DNA from: an uncultured Bacillota bacterium
GTDB taxonomy: Bacteria; Bacillota; Sulfobacillia; UBA995; UBA9673
Length of the DNA stretch: 13,834 nt
Assembly: GCA_937863905.1 (NCBI GenBank)
Contig: CALMHV010000195.1
Span: 1-13,834 of the forward strand
Reading direction: 5' to 3'
Of this stretch, positions 1-7,378 are shown piece by piece. The notes beneath the pieces are model-generated. The model was given only the letters and a program-made list of their open reading frames with translations, searched no databases and was not told where the DNA came from. The position numbers and the translations under genes were made by a program. Positions within the stretch are counted from its first letter, which is position 1; each line of letters starts with the position of its first letter.

Positions 1-1319
1 CCGCCGGAGGCGATGCGGTTCAGGGGCTTGGGAGGCTCGCCCGGGTTGGGCGAGAAGAGGAACTCCACCTTCTCCGCGCCCCGCGGCCCGGGCGGGTCCT
101 CGGGCTCGAAGCCGACGACAAACCGGGTCTTCTTCATCCCGAGGTCGCCCAGGGAGGCCTCGATGGCCTGCTCCAGCCCGCCCGCCACCCGGCGTCTGAC
201 CTCGGACAGACGGCCCGCCGCCTCGCCCAACTCGGCTTTCTGCTTGCCGGCTTCCGCCTCCAGCTTGATCAGGAGTTCGGCGCTGTTCTCTATCCTCGCC
301 AGTTCCTCGCGAGCCTGGGCTCCGAAGGCCAGAATCTCTTCCACGCTGCTCCCGAACTTGCGCTTGAGCCCGCCGAGGAGGTCCAGCCGCGACTCCAGTT
401 CCGCCAGCCGTCCGGGGTCGAAGAAGACCGCGTCGCGGTACTGGCGCACGTCCCGGGCGGCATCGTCGAGTTGGAAGAGGGCCTGGCGGACCGTCTCAAC
501 GAGAGGCCCTTGGTCGGGGTCCATGGCCGCCATCTCTTCGAGCGCGGCGAGAACTCTCCCGAGCTGGTCGTGGGCCGAAGCCGCCCCGCCACCTTCGCCG
601 GAATACAGGCAGGCGTAGGCCCTGGCCGCCGCTTCGTGGCGCTTCTCGGCGTTGGCCAAGAGGCGCCTTTCGCTCTGGAGCCCTTCCTCCTCGCCCGGCT
701 TCAGCTTGGCCCGGTCAATCTCGTCGGACTGGAATCTGAGGAGGTCGAGGCGCCGGGCGCGGTCGCGCTCGTCGCCGGCGAGGGAGGCTATCTCCTCAAG
801 CGTCGATTGCCAGGCGCGATGGAGCGTGGCGACCTCGGAGCGAAGCGCGGACGCCTCCTCGCCACCGAAGGCGTCGAGGAGGTCCACGTGGCGCTCGGGC
901 CGCAGGAGGGATTGGTGTTCGTGCTGTCCGTGGATGTCGATGAGGCGCTCGGTGATCTGTCGCAGGGTCGAGAGGTTGACCGTCCGGCCGTTGACGCGGC
1001 AGGTCGCCCGTCCGTCAACCGGTATCTCGCGCGAAACGACGAGGGTGGGGTCGGCCGCGTCGCCCAGGCCTAGGTCGGAGACAAGACGCCCGAGGTCCGG
1101 ACTGCCCATGATGTCGAAGGCCACGTCGACCACGGCCCTCTCGGCGCCGGTCCGGACCATGTCCGCCGCCGCCCGCCCGCCGAGGGCCAGTTCGACGGCG
1201 TCGATGATGATGGACTTGCCCGCCCCCGTCTCGCCGGTGAGGACGTTCAGGCCGGGGGAAAGGGCCAGCCGCACATTGTCGATGAGGGCGAAGTTGCGGA
1301 TGGATATCTCAACGAGCAC
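1..1319 (-). CDS. recN: DNA repair protein RecN, 3' end missing
   Basis: RecN is an SMC-like ATPase that acts early in recombinational repair of double-strand breaks. About 439 residues are visible. The N-terminus VLVEISIRNFALID is typical, and the Walker A motif GETGAGKS lies at residues 29-36. A long charged middle part, rich in Glu, Arg and Ala, fits the coiled-coil arm. The reading frame leaves the window at NRIASGG, the start of the ABC signature motif, so roughly the last 120 residues (Walker B and the rest of the ATPase head) lie outside; family members are about 550-570 residues. The start chosen is GTG at 1319, which matches the usual beginning of the family and has a GGAAGG-like site about 11 bases upstream; a GTG at 1328 is possible. 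It lies 63 bp downstream of nadK on the same strand and is probably cotranscribed with it. Confidence 0.93.
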   Translation of the reverse strand, partial: MLVEISIRNFALIDNVRLALSPGLNVLTGETGAGKSIIIDAVELALGGRAAADMVRTGAERAVVDVAFDIMGSPDLGRLVSDLGLGDAADPTLVVSREIPVDGRATCRVNGRTVNLSTLRQITERLIDIHGQHEHQSLLRPERHVDLLDAFGGEEASALRSEVATLHRAWQSTLEEIASLAGDERDRARRLDLLRFQSDEIDRAKLKPGEEEGLQSERRLLANAEKRHEAAARAYACLYSGEGGGAASAHDQLGRVLAALEEMAAMDPDQGPLVETVRQALFQLDDAARDVRQYRDAVFFDPGRLAELESRLDLLGGLKRKFGSSVEEILAFGAQAREELARIENSAELLIKLEAEAGKQKAELGEAAGRLSEVRRRVAGGLEQAIEASLGDLGMKKTRFVVGFEPEDPPGPRGAEKVEFLFSPNPGEPPKPLNRIASG

Positions 1320-1382
1320 CCGAGCCACCGCCTTCCGAAAGGGTGAGTTCGGGCTGGACGAGCCGACTCCCTTCCGGCCCGC

Positions 1383-2279
1383 TTAGTCGTGGAGGCCGCC
1401 CTCAGGCAGCTTGCGTCGTAAGACCTCGAAGAAACTCCAACCGGGTCGCCGCAGGAGGCGGGCTCGAAAGGGCGCCCGGCGGATGGTGATGGTCGTCCCC
1501 GGCTGGATGGCGTAGGCTTCCTGGCCGTCGACCGTCATGGTGCACTCCTGGAACGGGCCTTCGCTCTCCCGGAAGATGACACCGACGGTCGCCTCCGGGC
1601 CGACCACGACGGGCCTGGAGTAGAGGGTGTGGGGGCAGATAGGCGTGAGGACAAGGAGGCTCAGGGAGGGGTCGACGATGGGTCCGCCGGCCGAAAGCGA
1701 GTAGGCGGTCGTGCCGGTCGGCGTGGCGACGATGAGCCCGTCGCCGGAGAACGTGGCCAGATGATGGGTATCGACGTAGGCCTCGACCTCGACCAGCCGG
1801 GCGTAGGCGGTCTTGTGGAAGGTGAGCTCGTTGAGGGCGAGGAGCGAGCGCGTCCGTCCGGTCCCGCCGCCGGCCGCCTCGCGGACCGTCACCTCCGCCT
1901 GGATCATGGCCCTCTCGTCGAGCTGGCCGCCCCCGGCTACGAACAGGGGAAGCTCGGCCTCAAGTTCCCGCGGTTCGAGCTCGGTCAGGAACCCGAGGCG
2001 GCCGAAGTTGACTCCGAGCAGGGGCGTCCCCCGGGGGGCCAGCAGGCGGGCGGCTCGGAGCAGCGTGCCGTCTCCTCCCAGCACGACGACGAAGGCGACC
2101 CGGTCGGCTTCGTCCGGGAAGCGGAGGGCTCGCTCCGGAAGCCCGACCGCGGCGGCGACCTCCGCGTCGACGAAGGCGTCCGCGCCGGCCTGGATGAGGT
2201 AGTGGAAGAGCTTCGAGGCCGTGTCGGCCGCCCCAGGCTTGTCGAGGTTGACCATGATGCCGACGGCGCGTTCTGGCAC
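1383..2279 (-). CDS. nadK: NAD kinase
   Basis: This cytoplasmic enzyme phosphorylates NAD to NADP using ATP or polyphosphate. The protein has 298 residues, normal for the family. Diagnostic motifs are visible: GGDG at residues 68-71, the NFGRLGFLTE segment at 91-100, the NE pair at 150-151 and the conserved SGDG...TPTGTTAYSLSAGGP region at about 178-200, which builds the NAD site. The C-terminus PGWSFFEVLRRKL is also typical. The start is GTG at 2279, with a purine-rich GGGAGGGAG site upstream. In many spore formers nadK sits near argR-recN-spoIVB-spo0A. Here it directly precedes recN, no argR is present between them, and the pair is transcribed away from spoIVB. Confidence 0.95.
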   Translation of the reverse strand: MPERAVGIMVNLDKPGAADTASKLFHYLIQAGADAFVDAEVAAAVGLPERALRFPDEADRVAFVVVLGGDGTLLRAARLLAPRGTPLLGVNFGRLGFLTELEPRELEAELPLFVAGGGQLDERAMIQAEVTVREAAGGGTGRTRSLLALNELTFHKTAYARLVEVEAYVDTHHLATFSGDGLIVATPTGTTAYSLSAGGPIVDPSLSLLVLTPICPHTLYSRPVVVGPEATVGVIFRESEGPFQECTMTVDGQEAYAIQPGTTITIRRAPFRARLLRRPGWSFFEVLRRKLPEGGLHD

Positions 2280-2308
2280 GATCGGTCACTCCCTCCCGGG
2301 CCTTGACG

Positions 2309-2327
2309 GGCGGGCCGACGGCCCGCC
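2309..2327. other. GC hairpin in the nadK leader
   Basis: A perfect 8-bp inverted repeat (GGCGGGCC and GGCCCGCC) with a 3-base loop lies 29 bases upstream of the nadK start codon. If transcription of nadK starts further upstream, it would form a stable stem in the leader. There is no T-run on either strand, so it does not look like an intrinsic terminator. In such GC-rich sequence a stem of this size may also be chance. Confidence 0.3.
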
Positions 2328-2465
2328 GGCGCCCCGCGATGCGTCTCGCGGCAAGATACCGTGCCCACTGCGTCCCTGGGTATTCGCGTCGCCGGAGGGC
2401 CTCTCCTTCGTGCCGGGTGCGGGCCGCCAGGCTGGGCGAGGCCTCCCGCCGGCCTGCCCCGAGCG

Positions 2466-2495
2466 GCATAGAAGCCTCCGGCCGAGGACAACTTA
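2466..2495 (+). promoter_or_regulatory. Candidate sigma-F/sigma-G promoter of spoIVB
   Basis: GCATA at 2466-2470 equals the -35 element recognised by the forespore sigma factors (GCATR for sigma-F, GHATR for sigma-G in Bacillus). Fifteen bases later GGACAACTTA at 2486-2495 fits the sigma-F -10 consensus GGHRARHTX at all but one constrained base. Read for sigma-G, CAACTTA at 2489-2495 fits CATXHTA in five of six constrained bases at exactly the 18-base spacing. The element ends 43 bases before the spoIVB ATG. In Bacillus, spoIVB is transcribed in the forespore by sigma-G, with a weaker sigma-F contribution, so the site has the expected type and place. The match is by eye and untested. Confidence 0.5.
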
Positions 2496-2538
2496 GCCGG
2501 GTGCCAGCCGGGTCGGAACACGCCAACGGGAGTCCCGC

Positions 2539-3939
2539 ATGAAAAACAGCCGCCGCCGCCAGATGACCGGGCTTCTCCTGGTCGCCGTCGTCCTGGTGGC
2601 GGTGGCCAGCCCCCCGTTGCAGAGCCTGGCCAACTCCCCCCGCGAAATGCGCCTGGTGCTCGGTGAGGAGCAAGAACTCGATTTCCTGGGGCTTCCTCTC
2701 TCGGCGGTAGTCCGCTCGGACCGGGACGGTGTCATCCGCATCAATGGCCAGACGGCGTCGGCCGGCCGCTGGACGGTCGACCTGTCCCATCCGCTGGCCC
2801 TCCGCCCCATGGAGGCCGGGCGCTGCCAACTCGAACTGGCTCTGTTCGGGGTGGTCCCGCTACGGCGCATCTCCGTGGAGGTCGTGCCCAGGCTCAGCGT
2901 ATCGCCGGGCGGACAATCCATCGGCATCCTCCTGCGCACCAAGGGCGTGACCGTGGTCGGCCATGCCCCGGTGGAGGGGGCCGACGGCCAGACGGGGTAC
3001 CCGGCCCGCGACGCCGGGATACGGGTCGGGGACGTCATCCTCAAGGTGGACGGGGTCGAGGTCACATCGAGCCAGCACGTCGTGTTCCTGGTCAACCGGT
3101 GCGCCCGGGAGGGCCGGCCCGCGGCCATCGAGGTCACCCGGGGCGAGGCCGGGCTGCGGTTTGAGGTCGCCCCGGTCTACAGCGAGCGCGAGCGCATCTT
3201 CCAGGTCGGCCTCTACGTCCGCGACGGCGCCGCCGGCGTCGGTACATTGACCTTCTACGACGAGAGGACCGGCGTCTTCATGGCTCTCGGCCACGTCATC
3301 TCCGACTCGACAACGAGCCGACCCCTGGCCATCAGCGACGGTCGAGTGGTCCGGGCGTCGGTAGCTCACGTCAGACCGGGCCGACGGGGTGACCCGGGCG
3401 AGAAGGAGGGAACCTTCGTCGAGGACCAGGACGTCATCGGCCGGATTACGGCCAACACCGAGTTCGGTCTCGTCGGCCTCGTGACGCAGCCCGCCGGACT
3501 CCAGGATGGGACGGGCGGCCCGCCCGATGACGCGATGCCCGTGGCTCTGGCCCGGGAGGTGACGGTCGGCGCAGCCGAGATCCGGACGGTTGTCGACGGG
3601 ACGAAAGTGGAGACCTTCTCGGTCGAGATCATCCGGGTGGACACGTCCCAGACCGGGCCGGCGCCCAAGGGGATAACCTTGCGCGTCACCGACCCGGCGC
3701 TCCTGGAGACGACCGGGGGCATTGTCCAGGGGATGAGCGGTAGCCCGATCATTCAGAACGGACGGCTCGTCGGGGCCGTGACCCACGTCTTCGTCAACGA
3801 CCCGACCCGCGGCTACGGCGTCTTCGCCGAGTGGATGGTCCGGGAGGCCGGTCTGGCCCCCGCGGGCACCGGGCTCCTGGCGCAGCCGGCGACGTCGACC
3901 GCCGACCCGGCGGCCCTCTCCGCAGCTTGCTGCCGCTGA
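2539..3939 (+). CDS. spoIVB: SpoIVB forespore signalling serine peptidase
   Basis: SpoIVB is made in the forespore, enters the space between the two spore membranes and cleaves SpoIVFA, which releases processing of pro-sigma-K in the mother cell. The 466-residue protein begins with an N-terminal hydrophobic signal/anchor (about residues 9-31). A PDZ domain (about 120-210) contains a GVTVVGH segment and an AGIRVGDVILKVDGVEV core. The S55-type peptidase domain follows, with a likely triad of His252 (in ALGHVISD), Asp385 (in VTDPALL) and Ser400 (in GMSGSP). The Asp-Ser distance of 15 equals that of the Bacillus enzyme. The hallmark VTHVFVNDPTRGYG follows the serine. The ATG has GGAG six bases upstream. 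About 26 residues after the conserved EWMVREAGL form a low-complexity tail ending in Cys-Cys-Arg. Confidence 0.96.
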   Translation: MKNSRRRQMTGLLLVAVVLVAVASPPLQSLANSPREMRLVLGEEQELDFLGLPLSAVVRSDRDGVIRINGQTASAGRWTVDLSHPLALRPMEAGRCQLELALFGVVPLRRISVEVVPRLSVSPGGQSIGILLRTKGVTVVGHAPVEGADGQTGYPARDAGIRVGDVILKVDGVEVTSSQHVVFLVNRCAREGRPAAIEVTRGEAGLRFEVAPVYSERERIFQVGLYVRDGAAGVGTLTFYDERTGVFMALGHVISDSTTSRPLAISDGRVVRASVAHVRPGRRGDPGEKEGTFVEDQDVIGRITANTEFGLVGLVTQPAGLQDGTGGPPDDAMPVALAREVTVGAAEIRTVVDGTKVETFSVEIIRVDTSQTGPAPKGITLRVTDPALLETTGGIVQGMSGSPIIQNGRLVGAVTHVFVNDPTRGYGVFAEWMVREAGLAPAGTGLLAQPATSTADPAALSAACCR

Positions 3940-3956
3940 CGTTTCGAGGCCCATTT

Positions 3957-3963
3957 TGGCGAA
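3957..3963 (+). promoter_or_regulatory. Possible 0A box upstream of spo0A
   Basis: TGGCGAA fits the Spo0A-binding consensus TGNCGAA and lies between spoIVB and spo0A, 121 bases before the proposed spo0A start. It overlaps one arm of a 6-bp inverted repeat, GTTTCG at 3941-3946 and CGAAAC at 3960-3965. Spo0A binds its own promoter region in Bacillus, so the position makes sense. The motif is short and would occur several times by chance in a window of this size, so confidence is low. Confidence 0.25.
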
Positions 3964-4067
3964 ACAAGGTCTGCGAATCATGAGGCTTCGTTGGTAAGAA
4001 AAGGAGGAAAGGGGAATCCCAGGGAGAAGCTCGCGGGCAGAGAAACTGGGGGAGGAATAAGGAGAAA

Positions 4068-4074
4068 GGGAGGG
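4068..4074 (+). promoter_or_regulatory. Ribosome binding site that fixes the spo0A start
   Basis: GGGAGGG lies nine bases before TTG 4084. It supports TTG 4084 over the in-frame TTG at 3991, which would add 31 residues (many Gly, Lys and Arg) not found in Spo0A proteins. The upstream stretch 3995-4078 is strongly purine-rich and holds several other Shine-Dalgarno-like words, for example AAGGAGG at 4001-4007 and GGGGGAGG at 4048-4055. Confidence 0.55.
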
Positions 4075-4083
4075 ATAGGCTCA

Positions 4084-4851
4084 TTGTCCAGCAGGGTGAA
4101 AGTGCTCTTGGCCGATGACAACAAGGAGTTCTGCGAGCTGTTCCGTGGCTTCCTCACGGGTCACGACGATCTCGAACTCGTTGGTGTCGCGCACAACGGT
4201 ATGGAAGTGCTGGACCTGGTCGACGAGTGCCGTCCGGACGTCCTCATCCTGGACATCATCATGCCCCACCTGGACGGCATCGGCGTCCTCGAGAGACTGC
4301 AGCGGGATGAGAACGGCCGACCGAAGGTCATCATGCTGACCGCCTTCGGGCAGGAGTCGGTGACCCAACGCGTCGTGGAGCTAGGCGCCGACTACTACGT
4401 CCTCAAGCCGTTCACGCTCGACGTGCTCGCCGACCGCATCCGCCAACTCGCGACATCGTCTCGCCCCCTCAGCCAGGCCCCGGCCCGTTCGAGGAACCTG
4501 GAAGCGGAAGTCACCGCCATCATTCACGAGGTCGGCATCCCCGCCCACATCAAGGGGTACTTCTACCTCCGCGAGGCCATCACCCTGGTCGTCAACCACG
4601 TGGACTACCTAGGGGCCATCACCAAGGAACTGTATCCGGCCGTGGCGGTGAAGTTCGACACCACCGCAAGCCGGGTCGAGCGGGCGATACGCCACGCCAT
4701 CGAGGTCGCCTGGAACCGGGGCAACATCGAAGCCATCAACCGGCTCTTCGGCTACACGGTTAGTCACGACCGGGGTAAGCCGACAAACTCCGAGTTCATC
4801 GCGATGATTGCCGACAAATTGCGCATGGAGTTGAGGATCGCCGGAACGTAG
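4084..4851 (+). CDS. spo0A: Sporulation master regulator Spo0A
   Basis: Spo0A is the phosphorelay response regulator that starts sporulation by binding 0A boxes. With the TTG start it has 255 residues, close to the usual 260-267. The N-terminal receiver domain shows the acidic pair Asp11-Asp12, the phosphoacceptor Asp57 (in VLILD), Thr86 and Lys108 (in VLKPF). After a short linker (about 120-140) comes the Spo0A-specific DNA-binding domain, with the near-invariant stretches [17 protein letters not shown] (about 194-210), LFGYTVS (221-227) and [16 protein letters not shown] (232-247). It follows spoIVB by 144 bp, the standard gene order. Two hairpins follow the stop codon. All residues needed for phosphorylation and for the recognition helix are present, so it should be functional. 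Confidence 0.97.
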   Translation: MSSRVKVLLADDNKEFCELFRGFLTGHDDLELVGVAHNGMEVLDLVDECRPDVLILDIIMPHLDGIGVLERLQRDENGRPKVIMLTAFGQESVTQRVVELGADYYVLKPFTLDVLADRIRQLATSSRPLSQAPARSRNLEAEVTAIIHEVGIPAHIKGYFYLREAITLVVNHVDYLGAITKELYPAVAVKFDTTASRVERAIRHAIEVAWNRGNIEAINRLFGYTVSHDRGKPTNSEFIAMIADKLRMELRIAGT

Positions 4852-4857
4852 GCGGTA

Positions 4858-4882
4858 GACCCCGGACCGACGGTCCGAGGTC
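4858..4882 (+). terminator. Hairpin just after spo0A
   Basis: An inverted repeat with 11-bp arms and one mismatch (GACCCCGGACC at 4858-4868, GGTCCGAGGTC at 4872-4882) and a 3-base GAC loop begins six bases after the spo0A stop codon. No T-run follows, so it is at best an untypical terminator or an mRNA 3'-end stabilising structure. Confidence 0.4.
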
Positions 4883-4883
4883 A

Positions 4884-4937
4884 GCGACCGGGCCGTTCCC
4901 TTCCCGCCGACGCGGGCGGGATGGGCGGCCCGGTCGC
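4884..4937 (+). terminator. Large nested hairpin between spo0A and the dehydrogenase genes
   Basis: A perfect 12-bp outer stem (GCGACCGGGCCG at 4884-4895 with CGGCCCGGTCGC at 4926-4937) encloses CCC/GGG (4898-4900 with 4923-4925) and an inner CCCGCC/GGCGGG stem (4903-4908 with 4915-4920). Together this makes a rod of about 21 base pairs with small interruptions. No clear T-run follows. It immediately follows the smaller hairpin and most likely separates the spo0A transcript from the amino-acid operon, either as a terminator of the GC-rich type or as a structured leader of the downstream gene. Confidence 0.5.
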
Positions 4938-5051
4938 CCTGTTCCGGGGAGAGGAATTCATCGGGCGCAAGAGAACTATGCCCGTCGGACTTTCGTCTTA
5001 ATGGCGGCCGTCCGAGTAGCCTATCGGGAGGTGGCTTGGCTCCAAGACCAT

Positions 5052-6152
5052 ATGGGCATTTTCGCAGAGATGGCGCAGCACGGGCACGAGCAGGTCACGT
5101 TCTGTTACGACAGGGTTTCGGGACTGAAGAGCATCATCGCCATACACAACACGGGCTTGGGCCCGGCCCTCGGCGGCACCCGCATGTGGCCCTACAAGAC
5201 GGAGGAAGAAGCCCTGAACGACGTCTTGCGCCTCTCCAGGGGCATGACGTACAAGTCCGGGGCGGCCGGCTGCAACTTCGGCGGCGGCAAGGCCGTCATC
5301 TGGGGCGACCCCGCGGTGGACAAGAGTGAAGGTCTCTTCCGGGCCCTGGGCACCTTCGTGCAATCCTTCGATGGCCGCTTCATCACCGGAACGGATGTCG
5401 GCACGGCGGCCGAAGACTTCGTCTGGGCCCGCGCGGTGACATCCTACCTCGTCGCTCTCCCTGAGGAACACGGCGGCAGTGGCGACTCGTCACTGACCAC
5501 CGCCTTCGGAACCTGGCACGGTATCCGGGCCTGCGCCCAGGAGAAGTTTGGCAGCCCACGCCTCAAGGACATCCGGGTGGCCGTCCAGGGCGTCGGCAAG
5601 GTCGGCTACCGTCTTTGCGGCTACCTCCTCGAAGAGGGGGCCGAGGTGACGGTGACCGACGTGGCCCAGGCCAACCTGGACAAGACCACGGCCGCCTTCA
5701 AGGTCAAGGTCGTCCCGCCGGAGGAGATCTACGGCCTCGAGGTCGACATCTTGTCGCCGAACGCCTTGGGGGCCATCATCAACGACGAGACCATTGGGAA
5801 GCTGAAAGCGAAAGTCGTGGCCGGCGCGGCGAACAACCAGCTCGCCGAGGAGCGCCACGGGGACGAACTGCACCGGCGCGGCATCCTATACGCACCCGAC
5901 TACGTCATCAACGCCGGCGGCATCATCCAAGTCGCCGAGGAGTTCCCGACCTTCAGCCGGGAGCGCGCGATGAAGCGTGCGGCGGCGATCTACGACACTC
6001 TGATGCGCATCTTCGCCATCGCCCGGCGCGACGGTCTCCCGACCTACCGGGCGGCCGACGTGATGGTCGAGGAGAGGCTGGCCGGAGTCCAGGCCGGGCG
6101 CCTCTGGGTGAGGCGCAAGGGCGGGACTTCTGGGAGCCTGCAAAGGTCCTGA
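5052..6152 (+). CDS. Glu/Leu/Phe/Val-type amino acid dehydrogenase, paralogue 1 (diverged pocket)
   Basis: A member of the leucine/phenylalanine/valine dehydrogenase family, which oxidatively deaminates an amino acid to a 2-oxoacid with NAD. From ATG 5052 it has 366 residues and aligns without gaps to the next gene for some 345 residues. Catalytic residues are kept: Lys68 (GMTYK), Lys80 (GGGK) and Asp115. The nucleotide fold is marked by QGVGKVG at about 179-185. The pocket differs from leucine dehydrogenase: position 113 is Gly, 114 Thr, 134 Val in a changed [12 protein letters not shown] segment, and 291 Ile. Gly at 113 is the phenylalanine dehydrogenase state, so the substrate may be aromatic or otherwise different. 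The start is uncertain: 5052 matches the family N-terminus but lacks a well-spaced ribosome site (GGGAGG is 21 bases away), and ATG 5001 would add 17 residues. The tail after about residue 350 is unlike paralogue 2. Confidence 0.88.
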   Translation: MGIFAEMAQHGHEQVTFCYDRVSGLKSIIAIHNTGLGPALGGTRMWPYKTEEEALNDVLRLSRGMTYKSGAAGCNFGGGKAVIWGDPAVDKSEGLFRALGTFVQSFDGRFITGTDVGTAAEDFVWARAVTSYLVALPEEHGGSGDSSLTTAFGTWHGIRACAQEKFGSPRLKDIRVAVQGVGKVGYRLCGYLLEEGAEVTVTDVAQANLDKTTAAFKVKVVPPEEIYGLEVDILSPNALGAIINDETIGKLKAKVVAGAANNQLAEERHGDELHRRGILYAPDYVINAGGIIQVAEEFPTFSRERAMKRAAAIYDTLMRIFAIARRDGLPTYRAADVMVEERLAGVQAGRLWVRRKGGTSGSLQRS

Positions 6153-6205
6153 CGCGGGAGGTCGCGGCGCGAGCACGCCAGACACCTCAGGGGAGGACTC
6201 CACGG

Positions 6206-7291
6206 ATGGAAGTCTTCACGGGGATGCAGAAGCACGGGTACGAGCAGGTCGTCTTCTGCCAGAACGCGGACGTCGGCCTGAAGGCCATAATCGCCATTCA
6301 CGACACCACTCTCGGTCCGGCCCTCGGGGGGCTGAGGATGTGGCCCTACCCCACCGAGGACGACGCGATCTTCGACGTCCTGCGGCTGGCCCGGGGCATG
6401 ACCTACAAAGCGGCGGCGGCCGGCCTGAACCTCGGCGGGGGCAAGAGCGTCATCATCGGCGATTCCAGGCGCGACAAGTCGGAAGCGCTGTTCCGCGCTT
6501 TCGGGCGGTTCGTGCAGGCGCTGGCCGGCCGGTACATCACCGCCGAGGACGTCGGGACGTCGGTGGAGGACATGGATTGGATCCACATGGAGACCGACTA
6601 CGTGACCGGGGTATCGGCTGCGTACGGTTCGAGCGGTGACCCCTCGCCGGCCACCGCCTTCGGCGTCTGGCAGGGGATGAAGGCCGTGGCCAAGGAGGCC
6701 CTGGGAACGGACAACCTCTCCGGGCTCACGGTCGCCCTCCAGGGCGTGGGCCACGTCGGGTACTACCTGGCGCGCCATCTCAAGGACGAGGGCGCGAAGC
6801 TGGTCGTGTGCGACATCAACGCGGAGGCCGCCGCGAGGGTCAAGACTGAGTACGGGGCTGAAGTAGTAGATACCGACGCCATCTACGCTGTCGATTGTGA
6901 CATATTCGCCCCGTGCGCCCTCGGGGCCATCGTGAACCCGAAGACCTTGCCTCGCCTGCGCTGCAAGGTCATCGCCGGGGCGGCCAACAACCAGCTCCTC
7001 AGCGAGTCGGATGGCGACGCCCTGACCGAGCGGGGCATCCTCTACGCGCCCGACTTCGTCATCAACGCCGGCGGTCTCATCTGCGTGGCCGACGAGCTCG
7101 AGGGGTACAACCGAGACCGGGCCTACAAGAAGGTTGCGGGCATCTACGGCAACATCCAGCGCGTCATCGACATTGCTAAGCGGGACAGGATCCCGACTTA
7201 CCGCGCGGCGGAGCGCCTGGCGGAGGAGCGCCTCGCGCTCATCGGCCAACAGAAGCGGTTCTATCTTCCCGCGGAGATGCTTGTCCGGTAG
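6206..7291 (+). CDS. bcd: Leucine (branched-chain amino acid) dehydrogenase, paralogue 2
   Basis: Leucine dehydrogenase converts leucine, valine and isoleucine to their 2-oxoacids plus ammonia with NAD reduction. The 361-residue length and even the residue numbering agree with Bacillus leucine dehydrogenase: Lys68 (substrate carboxylate), Lys80 (catalytic) and Asp115. The pocket residues Leu40, Gly41, Gly42, Met65, Ala113 and Val294 agree; position 291 is Leu where the Bacillus-type enzyme has Val. QGVGHVG at 179-185 and Asp203 at the end of the second Rossmann strand fit NAD use. The ATG at 6206 has GGGGAGG nine bases upstream. It follows paralogue 1 by 53 bp, and the first 100 residues share 66 identities, so the pair looks like a tandem duplication. 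The 2-oxoacid oxidoreductase downstream could use its product. Confidence 0.92.
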   Translation: MEVFTGMQKHGYEQVVFCQNADVGLKAIIAIHDTTLGPALGGLRMWPYPTEDDAIFDVLRLARGMTYKAAAAGLNLGGGKSVIIGDSRRDKSEALFRAFGRFVQALAGRYITAEDVGTSVEDMDWIHMETDYVTGVSAAYGSSGDPSPATAFGVWQGMKAVAKEALGTDNLSGLTVALQGVGHVGYYLARHLKDEGAKLVVCDINAEAAARVKTEYGAEVVDTDAIYAVDCDIFAPCALGAIVNPKTLPRLRCKVIAGAANNQLLSESDGDALTERGILYAPDFVINAGGLICVADELEGYNRDRAYKKVAGIYGNIQRVIDIAKRDRIPTYRAAERLAEERLALIGQQKRFYLPAEMLVR

Positions 7292-7320
7292 AGGTAGAAG
7301 GCGGGAAGCTGTGGCTGGAT

Positions 7321-7356
7321 GGCCCGACCGCCCGGCCTGGGGCCGGGCGGTCGGCC
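7321..7356 (+). terminator. Strong GC hairpin between the dehydrogenase and oxidoreductase genes
   Basis: A 14-bp perfect stem (7324-7337 with 7341-7354) has a TGG loop and extends by two further pairs after a bulged C. It begins about 30 bases after the dehydrogenase stop and ends seven bases before the ribosome binding site of the next gene. It lacks a T-run. It could be a terminator, an attenuator or a processing/stability element that sets different amounts of the upstream and downstream proteins. Confidence 0.5.
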
Positions 7357-7378
7357 GGTCTTGGAGGGAGGCGAACAG

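Noticed and set aside
471..1386. Overlapping plus-strand frames of 200 and 244 residues
   Set aside because: They are antisense to recN, whose motifs are clear, and show no recognisable domain or ribosome site.
2280..2538. Small genes in the divergent region
   Set aside because: The frames of 79 and 91 residues overlap neighbouring starts, have no ribosome site and no familiar motif.
4003..4080. Sigma-H promoter for spo0A
   Set aside because: GGAGGAATA at 4051-4059 fits the -35 element perfectly, but no GAAT-type -10 follows at 11-12 bases and the start would fall on the ribosome site. The purine-rich sequence makes such matches likely by chance.
3991..4083. 31-residue N-terminal extension of Spo0A from TTG 3991
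   Set aside because: The added residues are a translation of the purine-rich leader and are absent from Spo0A proteins; TTG 4084 has a well-spaced ribosome site.
4938..5051. Sigma-54 promoter for the branched-chain amino-acid operon, as for the Bacillus bkd operon
   Set aside because: No GG-N10-GC pair with the TGGCAC...TTGC context was found before the dehydrogenase genes, nor in 7292-7378.
5615..6205. 197-codon upstream extension of the second dehydrogenase
   Set aside because: The extension is a shifted frame inside the first dehydrogenase gene and reads as low-complexity Arg/Gly/Pro. ATG 6206 has a ribosome site and matches the family N-terminus.
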